64,000 nt of DNA from Hydrocarboniphaga daqingensis (GTDB lineage: Bacteria > Pseudomonadota > Gammaproteobacteria > Nevskiales > Nevskiaceae): assembly GCF_900129825.1 (NCBI RefSeq), contig NZ_FQWZ01000001.1, positions 558,001 through 622,000 on the forward strand, read 5' to 3'. Of the stretch, positions 16,791 to 24,905 are shown in pieces; within the stretch, counting starts at the first letter, position 1; the number at the start of each line of letters is the position of its first letter. A program made the translations under genes and the position numbers. The notes under the pieces were generated by a model. That model worked only from the letters and a program-made list of their open reading frames with translations, made no database searches and had not been told where the DNA came from.

Positions 16791-19106
16791 ATGAGCGCGC
16801 TTCCGCCCCCACCCGCCGGCTGGCGTGGCGTACTGCGCCGCTTGCTTCACGCCCTCGGCTGGCTGGCGCCGTCGGTGCTGACCACGGTAATGAGCGCCGT
16901 GCTGTGGTGGCTGATCGACGAGCCGCGGCCGTCGTGGCTGGGCCTGCTACTGGGATTCAATCTGGCGGCGATTCTGGCGCTGAATCTGTATCAGCTGCTG
17001 CGCTGGAACCAAGTGCTGCGCGACCTCGACAGTACGCTGCGCAACATCGCGCAAGGTCGGCTCGAAGCGCGACTGACGCGCACGCTGCCACCGGGTGCGC
17101 AGCAGATCGGCCATCGTCTGAACCAGATCAGCCAGCAGATGCTGGGCTACCGCGACCAACTGGAGCTGCGCATGCAGACGGCCGTCGGTCGCCTGCGCTC
17201 CGACCTGGAGCAAGCCAAGACCGATCTGCGACAGGCTCAGCTGCAGCTGACCCGCATCCAAACCGAGTTTCGCCAGCAGTCCGAGCGGTTTTCCGGCATG
17301 ACGCACGAGCTGCGCACACCGTTGACGGCGATCCTGGGTTTTTCCGACTTGCTGCGTAAAACCCGGCTGACCGAGCATCAGGACGACTATCTGGCCACGC
17401 TCGACCGCAGCGCGCGCGGCCTGCTGTCGATGCTCAACGACGTGCTCGACTGGAGCCGTATCGAAGCCGGCCGGCTGACGCTGAACCTGGAGCGTTTCGA
17501 CCTCGGCGACGCGGTCGAAGACGTGATCGCACTGCTGGCACCGCTGGCCTATGAGAAGCAGCTGGAACTGGTCCACATCATCTATCACGACGTGCCGCTG
17601 CAACTCGACGGCGACGCGCAGCGGCTGCGCCAGGTGCTGACCAACCTGCTGTCGAACGCGATCAAGTTCACCGAGTACGGCGAAGTCGTGCTGCGGGTCA
17701 TGAAGGAGCGCGAGCAAGGCAGCCGCGTCTGGATCCGGGCGTCGGTGACCGACAGCGGCGTGGGTCTGACCGAGAAGCAACAGCAGCGGCTGTTCCAGCC
17801 GTTCGAACAGATGCAAGGCGTCAATCGCCAGCCTGGCACCGGGCTGGGCCTGACGATCGTCAAGAAGCTGGTCGACTTGATGGCCGGCAGCATCAGCGTG
17901 CAAAGCGAACCCGGACATGGCTCGACGTTCAGCGTGCTGCTCGAACTGGGCGCGGCCAACACCGCGACACAGGCCTGGGACCATCTGCGCGGACGGCGCA
18001 TTTGGGCTTGCGAAACCCATCCGACCGCCGGCCTGGCTCTGAGCCATTCACTGCAGTTCTGGGGCATCGACGTCAGCCCGTTCGAGGATGTCGGCGTGCT
18101 GACATCGCGGCTGCGCCATGCGCCGCGTGCCAACCGGCCTGACTTGATCATCGTCGGCCTCAAGCCGGGCGACCTGAAACAAGAGGCGATGCAAACCTTG
18201 GGCAGCTTGTGCATGGACGCCCAGCCACCGCTGCTGACGCTGCTGAGCTCGGCCTCGCCGTCCGACCAGCAGGACGCAATCGACCTGGGCGCCGCACGCG
18301 CGTTGCCCAAGTCGGTCGGACGGCTGCAGCTGTACCGCGAACTGTGCGATCTGGTGCGCATCGGCCGCGCCAAGCCGATGCTCGACAGCCAGACGCTGCT
18401 GATCGCCGACAACAATCCGTCGAATCTGCGCTATCTGGCCGCGCTAGGGCGTGAGCTGGGCGCCGTGGTACTCGAAGCCCGCGACGGCGACGAAGCCCTG
18501 CAGATCTGGCGGTCCCAGGGCTGCAACTTCGCGTTGATCGACTACCGGATGCCGGGCACTGACGGCGCCGGCGTGATCCGCGAGATTCGTATCGCCGAAG
18601 CCGATCCTTCCTTTGCAAGGCCGCGCACGCGCCTGGTGGCGACGTCCGCGCATTTGACGCCGGTGGACCGCAACGCGCTACGCGAAGCCGGTGCGGACGA
18701 AGTGCTGATCAAGCCGTTCGACGAAGCGCAGCTGCTGCGCGCGCTGACGCCGACGCTGGCACGCGAGCTCACGCTGATTCCCGGCCCATCACGGCTGGCA
18801 CAGGATGCCGAGCTGCTGGAACTGCTGCGCGAAGAACTACCGTTGCAACTCAAGGACCTCGAAGACGCATTCGCACGAGGCGACGCGATCGCGGCACGCG
18901 CAGCGGCGCACACGCTCAATGGCACCGCTGCGTTTTATCAGCTGACGCAGCTGAAAGCGGTCGCCAGCGACATGGAACAACAGCTGGCCGCGTCTGCCTT
19001 CAGCGGCGTCACCGCCGGCGGGCTGACGCGATTGCGGGCGGCGCTCTACGAAACCTTGGGCGGCATCGGCGCGACGACGCCAACCTCCGAAGCCGCCGCG
19101 CGCTGA
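16791..19106 (+). CDS. barA: BarA/GacS-like hybrid sensor histidine kinase
   Basis: Tripartite hybrid kinase of 771 residues. Two membrane helices (about 20-42 and 50-68) are joined by only a few residues, so the periplasmic sensor domain of GacS/BarA is missing. HAMP-like and coiled-coil segments run to about 165. HisKA has phospho-acceptor His172 (MTHELRTP). The HATPase has DSGVGLTEKQ and GTGLGLTIV. An inactive-looking REC region is at about 400-520, and an intact REC domain has Asp584 (ALIDYRMPG). The C-terminal HPt domain has His707 (AHTLNG). Its place beside cysM and rlmD matches gacS in Pseudomonas, where it activates GacA and the RsmY/Z RNAs. Confidence 0.88.
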   Translation: MSALPPPPAGWRGVLRRLLHALGWLAPSVLTTVMSAVLWWLIDEPRPSWLGLLLGFNLAAILALNLYQLLRWNQVLRDLDSTLRNIAQGRLEARLTRTLPPGAQQIGHRLNQISQQMLGYRDQLELRMQTAVGRLRSDLEQAKTDLRQAQLQLTRIQTEFRQQSERFSGMTHELRTPLTAILGFSDLLRKTRLTEHQDDYLATLDRSARGLLSMLNDVLDWSRIEAGRLTLNLERFDLGDAVEDVIALLAPLAYEKQLELVHIIYHDVPLQLDGDAQRLRQVLTNLLSNAIKFTEYGEVVLRVMKEREQGSRVWIRASVTDSGVGLTEKQQQRLFQPFEQMQGVNRQPGTGLGLTIVKKLVDLMAGSISVQSEPGHGSTFSVLLELGAANTATQAWDHLRGRRIWACETHPTAGLALSHSLQFWGIDVSPFEDVGVLTSRLRHAPRANRPDLIIVGLKPGDLKQEAMQTLGSLCMDAQPPLLTLLSSASPSDQQDAIDLGAARALPKSVGRLQLYRELCDLVRIGRAKPMLDSQTLLIADNNPSNLRYLAALGRELGAVVLEARDGDEALQIWRSQGCNFALIDYRMPGTDGAGVIREIRIAEADPSFARPRTRLVATSAHLTPVDRNALREAGADEVLIKPFDEAQLLRALTPTLARELTLIPGPSRLAQDAELLELLREELPLQLKDLEDAFARGDAIAARAAAHTLNGTAAFYQLTQLKAVASDMEQQLAASAFSGVTAGGLTRLRAALYETLGGIGATTPTSEAAAR

Positions 19107-19123
19107 GCCGGCCCGCACGCCGC

Positions 19124-19585
19124 CTAGCGTTGACGCTCCAGCGTCACGACGGCGCAGACCAGATCGACTTCATCGCTCAGGCTCAAGTGCATGGCACCAA
19201 TGCCGCGTGCCGCCAGCATCGCGGCAGCACGCGGCGATACGCAGAGCTGCGGCGGCCCCAGCGGGACCCGCGTCCAACCGACATCGTCGTGGGCCATGCC
19301 GCGAAAGCCGGTGCCCAAGGCTTTGACGAAAGCCTCCTTAACCGCAAATGACTTGGCCAGGAAGTTGACCGGATCGCGCGCCTGGTCGAAGCGCGCCCGC
19401 TCCAGCGGATGCAGCATCCGCTGCACCAGCCGCTGCGGATGCCGCTCATATACTTTCGCCATCCGCGAGATGTGCAACAGGTCGACGCCGGTACCGTAGA
19501 TCACCGGACCGGCTGCCGAGGCGGCGGCTGCCGGCGCACGGGCGACGCCGCGCGCATAACAGCCACTGCGCGCCGACGACCGCAT
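19124..19585 (-). CDS. acpS: Holo-[acyl-carrier-protein] synthase
   Basis: Transfers 4'-phosphopantetheine from CoA to acyl carrier protein. The AcpS core starts at IYGTGVDLLHISRM (Mg-binding Asp) and includes LAKSFAVKEAFVKALGTGFRG. The ATG at 19585 directly follows the pdxJ stop and has an AAGGGA Shine-Dalgarno sequence inside pdxJ, giving 153 residues with an Ala-rich extension of about 27 residues. The alternative GTG at 19504 gives the usual 126 residues but has no ribosome site. I prefer the ATG. It is last in the pdxJ-acpS pair and convergent with barA. Confidence 0.92.
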   Translation of the reverse strand: MRSSARSGCYARGVARAPAAAASAAGPVIYGTGVDLLHISRMAKVYERHPQRLVQRMLHPLERARFDQARDPVNFLAKSFAVKEAFVKALGTGFRGMAHDDVGWTRVPLGPPQLCVSPRAAAMLAARGIGAMHLSLSDEVDLVCAVVTLERQR

Positions 19586-20323
19586 TCAGCCGCGTCCCTT
19601 GCGCATTTCGGCGGCCATTTCGCGGACCGCCTCGCCGATACCGACCATCAATGCGCGGGCCACGATCGCGTGCCCGATGTTCAGTTCGACAATCTCGGCG
19701 ATGCCGGCCACCGCAGCGACGTTGTGCAGGTTCAAACCGTGCCCGGCGTGCACCTCGATGCCGGCCTGGTGGGCCAGCTTGGCGAACTGGTCAATCACGA
19801 CGAATTCGGCAGCAGCCGTTTCGAAATGCGCAGCGTCGGCGTAGCGCCCGGTGTGAATCTCCAAGTGCGGCGCACCGCTGGCGATGCACGCTTCGAGTTG
19901 CTGCGGATCGGGGTCGACGAACAGGCTGGTCACGATGCCGGCATCGGCCAGGGCGTCACAAACGGCGCGGATACGCGGCAGTTGCCCGGCGATGTCGAGG
20001 CCGCCTTCGGTGGTGCGCTCCTCGCGCTTCTCGGGCACCAGGCAGACGTAGGCGGGCTTCAAGCGTCGCGCAATCGCCACCATCTCGTCGGTGACGGCCA
20101 TTTCCAGATTAACCGGCACCTTGCTGACGGCCAGCAGGCGCTGCACGTCGTGGTCCTGGATATGCCGGCGATCTTCGCGCAAGTGCACCGTGATCGAATG
20201 GGCGCCCGCATGTGCGGCGATCAGCGCCGCTTCCACCGGGTCGGGATACGGTGCGCCACGTGCTTGCCGGACCGTGGCCACATGGTCGACGTTGACGCCC
20301 AGACGCAGTTCGGGAGGAGACAT
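19586..20323 (-). CDS. pdxJ: Pyridoxine 5'-phosphate synthase
   Basis: Last step of the DXP-dependent vitamin B6 pathway: condenses 1-deoxy-xylulose 5-phosphate with 3-amino-2-oxopropyl phosphate. It has 245 residues and a TIM barrel. Signatures: LRLGVNVDHVATVRQARG at the N-terminus, HAGAHSITVHLREDRRHIQD, and VHAGHGLNLHNVAAVAGI. The stop codon abuts acpS. Upstream there is a TACAAT box (20351-20356, minus strand) that could be a -10 element, without a clear -35. Confidence 0.96.
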   Translation of the reverse strand: MSPPELRLGVNVDHVATVRQARGAPYPDPVEAALIAAHAGAHSITVHLREDRRHIQDHDVQRLLAVSKVPVNLEMAVTDEMVAIARRLKPAYVCLVPEKREERTTEGGLDIAGQLPRIRAVCDALADAGIVTSLFVDPDPQQLEACIASGAPHLEIHTGRYADAAHFETAAAEFVVIDQFAKLAHQAGIEVHAGHGLNLHNVAAVAGIAEIVELNIGHAIVARALMVGIGEAVREMAAEMRKGRG

Positions 20324-20359
20324 ACCGGCACCCTGCAGGATTGGGCCGGCATTGTAGAC

Positions 20360-20393
20360 CGCAGCTTGGCCGGCGCGCGGCCGCCAAGCTGCG
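20360..20393 (-). terminator. Terminator-like hairpin between the outer-membrane gene and pdxJ
   Basis: An 11-bp perfect stem (CGCAGCTTGGC / GCCAAGCTGCG) with a 12-nt GC-rich loop, 14 bp after the outer-membrane protein stop. There is no T-run. It could end or attenuate transcription coming from recO and the outer-membrane gene, leaving pdxJ-acpS to its own promoter. Confidence 0.45.
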
Positions 20394-20407
20394 ATCCGTC
20401 AACGCAT

Positions 20408-21148
20408 TTACAGATTGAAGCGATAACCCAGCGCGAAGCTGATGGCCGGGTAGATCTTGTAGTCGCTGGCATCATCCTCGACGTCGGCGCGCTCGGCTTC
20501 GAGGTTGGCTTGGAACACCTGCGATTCGATCGATCCGTCGTCGACGTCGAACGAGTTGCCGGTGTCGACATTGACGGCGCTACCGGACGCGTCGAGTTTG
20601 ACCTTGGCTGCGCCCTGGAAGTACGCACCCAACTCGAAGCGGAAATACACGTTCGATGCGCCCTGGATCGCGTTGCCCCAGCCCAAGCCCAGATACGGTA
20701 CGGCCGAGTTGAAGTCCAAGCCGCCGTTCAGACGCAGCGGATCGGTGGTATCCGACACGTAGGTGCCGCCGCCGACCTCGTACTCCTCGGTGCCGCTGGG
20801 ATCGGACGCCTTCAGATCGAGCTGGTTGCCGTTGCTGTACAAGCCGGCGCTCAGATAGAAGCTGCCCTTGAACGGATGCAGGTCGAGCTGCACGCCGACG
20901 CTCTTCAAGTCGAGCGTGCCTTCGTACTCGATGCCGTCTTCGGTCTGATCGTAGTCGTAGCTGAACACGTTGAAAGGAACACGCAGATTGAGCCGGTCGG
21001 TCAGCCCGATCGTGCCCTCGGCGCCCAGACCCAGCGTTCCGACGCGCAGACCGCCTGCCACCGCCGTTGCCGCCTGTGCGGTGCCGCTGCAAGCAGCGGC
21101 CGCAGCCAGAATCAACGCCGCTGCTGTACCCCGTTGGGTCAACTTCAT
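20408..21148 (-). CDS. Outer-membrane beta-barrel protein, function unknown
   Basis: A 246-residue exported protein. The signal peptide covers about residues 1-26 (Ala-rich, ending GTAQA|AT). The rest alternates polar and hydrophobic residues in strands and ends in the aromatic-containing GYRFNL, a C-terminal sorting signal for the outer membrane. A strong Shine-Dalgarno sequence (GAGGAGGGCG) precedes the ATG at 21148, which rules against the longer frame starting near 21271. I do not recognise a specific family; it looks like a small OmpW/OmpX-sized barrel. It lies between recO and pdxJ, which are adjacent in most relatives. Confidence 0.8.
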   Translation of the reverse strand: MKLTQRGTAAALILAAAAACSGTAQAATAVAGGLRVGTLGLGAEGTIGLTDRLNLRVPFNVFSYDYDQTEDGIEYEGTLDLKSVGVQLDLHPFKGSFYLSAGLYSNGNQLDLKASDPSGTEEYEVGGGTYVSDTTDPLRLNGGLDFNSAVPYLGLGWGNAIQGASNVYFRFELGAYFQGAAKVKLDASGSAVNVDTGNSFDVDDGSIESQVFQANLEAERADVEDDASDYKIYPAISFALGYRFNL

Positions 21149-21267
21149 CACGCCCTCCTCATGAGATGGATATTGATGCAGACGGCCGGCGCCTTGCCCC
21201 CGTGCCAAGCCGTGCCCATTGATTGTGCCAGAGCCATCTACCCGGAACGGGAGCCAGGTCAACCGCT

Positions 21268-21969
21268 TCACGCCGTTGGGCGGGATTTGCGGATTTGTCG
21301 CAGCAGACGCGCGGTTTCCAGCGGCTTGTCGCCGAGCAGGCTGCGCAGCGGCGCACGCAGCAGCCGCCGCGCATCGCGCAGCGCGGTCTCGTCGTCGAGC
21401 TGTTCGTCGCGCAGCGCGATCAGGCTGCTGCCGGCGTAGGCATCGCCATCGCCGCTATCGGCGACGACCGGCCCCAGCTCGGTGTCGTAGCGGTACGGCG
21501 TGGCCGGGTCCAAGTCGTCGTCCAGCTGCAAGCCGTAGCCCAGCTCGGTCAGCAGGTTCTTCTCGAAGATGCGCAGCGCAGCTTCCAGCGCCGATGGCAG
21601 CTGCGCTAGCGCGACGACGTAGTCTGCGTATAGATCCGGATGCGGATCGTGACGCGGCAGCAAGCGGATCAGCAGCTCGTTCAAGTACCAGCCACTGAAG
21701 ATCGCCTCCCCCGGCAGGGCCGCAGCGTGACCGTCGGCCTCCACGCCGGTCAGCGCGCCCAGATCGCCCTGTTCGTTCCACGACAGCAGCAGCGGCTGGA
21801 ACGGCTGCAGCAGCGCCCGCGTACGGGAGCGCGGTGCGCGGCTGCCGCGGGCGATCAGTCCGACGCGGCCATGGTGGTAGGTCCAGGCTTCGACCAGCAG
21901 GCTGGTATCGCGGTACGGCTGGGTGCGCAGCACGTGACCCGGCGTCAGCTGGATGCGGGCGCGCGTCAT
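21268..21969 (-). CDS. recO: DNA repair protein RecO
   Basis: Recombination mediator of 233 residues that helps load RecA on SSB-coated single strands together with RecR. An N-terminal OB fold starts with HVLRTQPYRDTSLLVEAWT and GRVGLIARGSRAPRS. The helical part includes YLNELLIRLLPRHDPHPDLY, typical of RecO. It lacks the zinc-finger cysteines of Deinococcus-type RecO, as in other gammaproteobacteria. It is 24 bp downstream of era in the rnc-era-recO arrangement. Confidence 0.94.
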   Translation of the reverse strand: MTRARIQLTPGHVLRTQPYRDTSLLVEAWTYHHGRVGLIARGSRAPRSRTRALLQPFQPLLLSWNEQGDLGALTGVEADGHAAALPGEAIFSGWYLNELLIRLLPRHDPHPDLYADYVVALAQLPSALEAALRIFEKNLLTELGYGLQLDDDLDPATPYRYDTELGPVVADSGDGDAYAGSSLIALRDEQLDDETALRDARRLLRAPLRSLLGDKPLETARLLRQIRKSRPTA

Positions 21970-21993
21970 CGGCAGCGCAGCATCGCGGGCCCT

Positions 21994-22881
21994 TTATTCG
22001 CCGCTGTCGAAGCCCAGCTGGCGCAGGGCCTTCAAGTCGTCGCTCCAGTTTTCCTTGACCTTGCACCAGAGCTTGAGAAACACCTTGTCGCCGGTGATCT
22101 GCTCGAGTTCGCGGCGGGCTGCAGTGCCGACGCGCTTGAGGTTGGCGCCTTCTTCACCGATGACGATCGATTTCTGGCCTTCACGCTCGACCCAGATCGT
22201 GGCGTTGATCCGGCGCAGCCGACCTTCGCGCTCGTAGCTGTCGATCGATACCGTCAGCGAGTAAGGCAGCTCCTGGTGCAAGCCGCGCGTCAGTTTTTCG
22301 CGAATCAGCTCGCTGGCCTCGAAACCATGGTCGTAGCCGGTGACCATGTCAGGCGGATACAGCTCGGGGCCTTCCGGCAGACGCGCGAAGATTTCGTTGA
22401 CCAGCGCGTCGAGGTTGCTGCCCTTGGTCGCCGAGACCGGGATCACGAACGCGAAGTCGCGCATCGCGCCGAGCCGAGCCAGCTCCGGCAGCAGTTGTTC
22501 GCGCGTCTTCTGCTGGTCGATCTTGTTGACCAGCAGCGCCACCGGGCCGGCGACATCCTTGAGCTTGTCGAGTACGGCTTGGTCTTCGTCGCGGAACGCG
22601 CCGGCTTCGACGACGAACAGCACCAGATCGACATCATGAATCGATCCGGACGCCGCTTGGTTCATCAGCTTGTTCAGCTTCTTTTTCTCGCCGCGATGTA
22701 GACCGGGCGTATCGACGAACACGATCTGACCGCGGTCGTCATGCAGCACGCCTTGAATGCGATGCCGGGTCGTCTGCGGCTTGTGCGAGACGATGCTGAC
22801 CTTGCGGCCGATCAGCGCGTTCAGAATCGAGCTTTTGCCGACATTGGGCCGGCCGATGATCGTGACAATGCCGCTTTGCAT
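21994..22881 (-). CDS. era: GTPase Era
   Basis: Ras-like GTPase of 295 residues that binds the 3' end of 16S rRNA and supports 30S maturation. G1 is GRPNVGKSS, G3 is VDTPGL, G4 is NKID and G5 lies in PVSATKG. The C-terminal KH domain has VIGEEGANLKRVGTAAR. The ATG at 22881 begins MQSGIV, as in other Era proteins. A longer frame reaches further upstream over the end of rnc but has no family support. It follows rnc by 53 bp. Confidence 0.96.
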   Translation of the reverse strand: MQSGIVTIIGRPNVGKSSILNALIGRKVSIVSHKPQTTRHRIQGVLHDDRGQIVFVDTPGLHRGEKKKLNKLMNQAASGSIHDVDLVLFVVEAGAFRDEDQAVLDKLKDVAGPVALLVNKIDQQKTREQLLPELARLGAMRDFAFVIPVSATKGSNLDALVNEIFARLPEGPELYPPDMVTGYDHGFEASELIREKLTRGLHQELPYSLTVSIDSYEREGRLRRINATIWVEREGQKSIVIGEEGANLKRVGTAARRELEQITGDKVFLKLWCKVKENWSDDLKALRQLGFDSGE

Positions 22882-22934
22882 GAGGGGTACGCCTGCGTAA
22901 AGCCGGATTGTACCGCGCGGCGGCGCGGCCCGGC

Positions 22935-23621
22935 TCAGGGCGTGACGGCGGTCAGCCGCTGCAGCAGCAGTTCGGCGGCTTTCTGTTCGGCACCGCGGCG
23001 GTTGTTGGAAAAAGCTTCGGTGGTCACATCGGCGTCGAGCAAGCGGCTCCGGACCACGAACTGACGTCGGTGCGGCGGCCCCGACTCGGACAGCACTTCG
23101 TAGATCGGCAACGGCCGGCCGCGCGCCTGCAGCCACTCCTGCAGCCGGGTCTTGGGGTCCTTCAGCGTTTCGGGGTCGGGCAATTGTTTGAGCAGCCCAT
23201 CGAAGCACTGCAGGCAGACGCGGCGCGCCGGCTCGAAGCCGCCATCGAGAAAGATCGCGCCGATGATCGCCTCGAACGCGTCGGCCAGGATCGAATCACG
23301 GCGCCAGCCGCCGCTCTTGAGTTCGCCTTCGCCGAACTTGATGGCCTCGCCCAGCTTGAGCTGGCGTGCCAGCAGCGCCAGCGATTCCTCGCGCACGAGG
23401 CTGGCACGCAGCCGCGACAGCGCACCCTCCTCGGCCTGCGGCCGCAGCCGGTACAAGCTCTCGCCGATGATGAAGTTGATCAGGCCGTCGCCGAGAAACT
23501 CGAGCCGCTCGTTGTTGACGGCCGCGTGCGATCGATGGGTCAGCGCGCAGTCGATCAGCAGCGGATCATTGAAGCGATAGTCGAGCGTATCGCAGAGATT
23601 CTGGACCAGCTTGGCCGTCAT
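22935..23621 (-). CDS. rnc: Ribonuclease III
   Basis: Double-strand-specific endoribonuclease of 228 residues that processes rRNA precursors and some mRNAs. The RNase III signature ERLEFLGDGLINFII carries the metal-binding acidic residues, with a second acidic site near ADAFEAIIGAIFLDGG. The C-terminal dsRNA-binding domain begins at DPKTRLQEWLQ. Gene order DUF4845-rnc-era is conserved. Confidence 0.96.
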   Translation of the reverse strand: MTAKLVQNLCDTLDYRFNDPLLIDCALTHRSHAAVNNERLEFLGDGLINFIIGESLYRLRPQAEEGALSRLRASLVREESLALLARQLKLGEAIKFGEGELKSGGWRRDSILADAFEAIIGAIFLDGGFEPARRVCLQCFDGLLKQLPDPETLKDPKTRLQEWLQARGRPLPIYEVLSESGPPHRRQFVVRSRLLDADVTTEAFSNNRRGAEQKAAELLLQRLTAVTP

Positions 23622-23632
23622 ACGTGGCCCAC

Positions 23633-24019
23633 TTATTCGATGGACGGCAGGCGGATCGGCACATCACCGCTGAAGCGGATCACAACGTCGATGTTGTAGA
23701 ACAGCGATGTGCGCGCTTCGTAGGCGTAGACCAGTGAGCGAGCCGCCGCGCTGCGGCGCACCTTGACGTCCTCGGGGCGCAGCCCGTCGACGCTGTCGAT
23801 CAGCCAGCGCCGATGCAAATGCTCGCGGATCGTCACCGCGTCGCTGCTGCTGAGTTCGGCGTCTTCGGCGATCGCGTGCAGCGATCGCGATACTTTCATC
23901 TGATTCAAGTACAGCGGCAGGCACTTGATCGTCACCGTCGCAAAGAATCCGATCACCAGCAACAGCAGCAGCAAGCTGATGAACGTCAGGCCGGACTGGT
24001 GCTTGGGAAAGGGTCTCAT
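23633..24019 (-). CDS. DUF4845 membrane protein (lepB-rnc linker gene)
   Basis: A 128-residue protein with one membrane helix at about 9-30 (LTFISLLLLLLVIGFFATV), and a soluble alpha/beta tail of about 95 residues facing the periplasm. The N-terminal QSGLTFISLL resembles a type IV pilin-like leader, common in this family. It is found between lepB and rnc in many gammaproteobacteria; its role is unknown. Confidence 0.88.
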   Translation of the reverse strand: MRPFPKHQSGLTFISLLLLLLVIGFFATVTIKCLPLYLNQMKVSRSLHAIAEDAELSSSDAVTIREHLHRRWLIDSVDGLRPEDVKVRRSAAARSLVYAYEARTSLFYNIDVVIRFSGDVPIRLPSIE

Positions 24020-24032
24020 CGCGGGCCCGCCG

Positions 24033-24869
24033 TCAGCGGATCGTCGTACCGATGCGCGAGAAGAACGGCCGCTTGCTCTGCGCGTCCCAACTCATCCAGA
24101 TGAAGAAGGCGCGGCCGACCAAGTTGCGCTCGGGGATCGTGCCCCAGCCACGGCTGTCGAAGCTGCCATCGCGATTGTCGCCCATGCCGAAGTACTGACC
24201 GGGCGGCAATACCAACTCTTCGCCGCTGCACAGCGCCTGGTTGGCGCCGCTGCTGTCCGGGCCGCACAAGCTGTCGACCGGACGATTGGGGTCGACCAAG
24301 ATGTGGTGCTCGACGCCGTTGATGGTCTCGCGCATCCGGTAGCGGACATCGGACGAGGAACCCGATGCGGCGTAGACACCGTCGGCCTCCAGCGCGGCGA
24401 CTTCGCCGTTGACGTACAGCGTCTTGTCTTTGTAGACCAGATGATCACCGGGCACGCCGACGATGCGCTTGATGAAATCGCTGGACGGATCGCGCGGCCA
24501 ACGGAATACCACCACGTCGCCACGCTGCGGCGTGCCGTCACCGAAAAAGCGATGATGAAAAACCGGGTCGCGCAAGCCGTAGCTGAACTTGTTGACCAAG
24601 ATGAAATCACCCTTGATCAGCGTCGGCAGCATCGACTCGGACGGAATACGGAAGGGCTCGGCGATGAACGAGCGCAGCACCAGCACGCCGACAATCACCG
24701 GGAAGAACGAGCGGCAGAAATCGATGATCCAGCCCGGCTTGTCGTCGCCGCCGATCAGCGCACTGCGGCGGCGCGCCAGAAACAGCTTGTCGATCGCCCA
24801 GCCGATGCCGGTAATAAACGTCAGCAGCGTCAGCAACACTGCAAAGTCGAAATGTACGTCGTTGGACAT
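24033..24869 (-). CDS. lepB: Signal peptidase I
   Basis: Membrane serine protease of 278 residues that removes Sec and Tat signal peptides on the periplasmic side. Two N-terminal membrane helices (about 8-28 and 52-70) are followed by the catalytic domain. The nucleophile is Ser79 (IPSESMLPTL) and the general-base Lys134 is in DFIKRIVGVPGD. The C-terminal GDNRDGSFDSRGWG box is intact. It lies just downstream of lepA, as in E. coli. Confidence 0.96.
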   Translation of the reverse strand: MSNDVHFDFAVLLTLLTFITGIGWAIDKLFLARRRSALIGGDDKPGWIIDFCRSFFPVIVGVLVLRSFIAEPFRIPSESMLPTLIKGDFILVNKFSYGLRDPVFHHRFFGDGTPQRGDVVVFRWPRDPSSDFIKRIVGVPGDHLVYKDKTLYVNGEVAALEADGVYAASGSSSDVRYRMRETINGVEHHILVDPNRPVDSLCGPDSSGANQALCSGEELVLPPGQYFGMGDNRDGSFDSRGWGTIPERNLVGRAFFIWMSWDAQSKRPFFSRIGTTIR

Positions 24870-24905
24870 CGTGTGGCCCTGCCTCCCTTCTGACCGCTCG
24901 CGGTC

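Noticed and set aside
19409..21439. Plus-strand open frame of 676 codons over acpS, pdxJ and the outer-membrane gene
   Set aside because: Frames through three real minus-strand genes with clear families; no protein-like motif in the translation.
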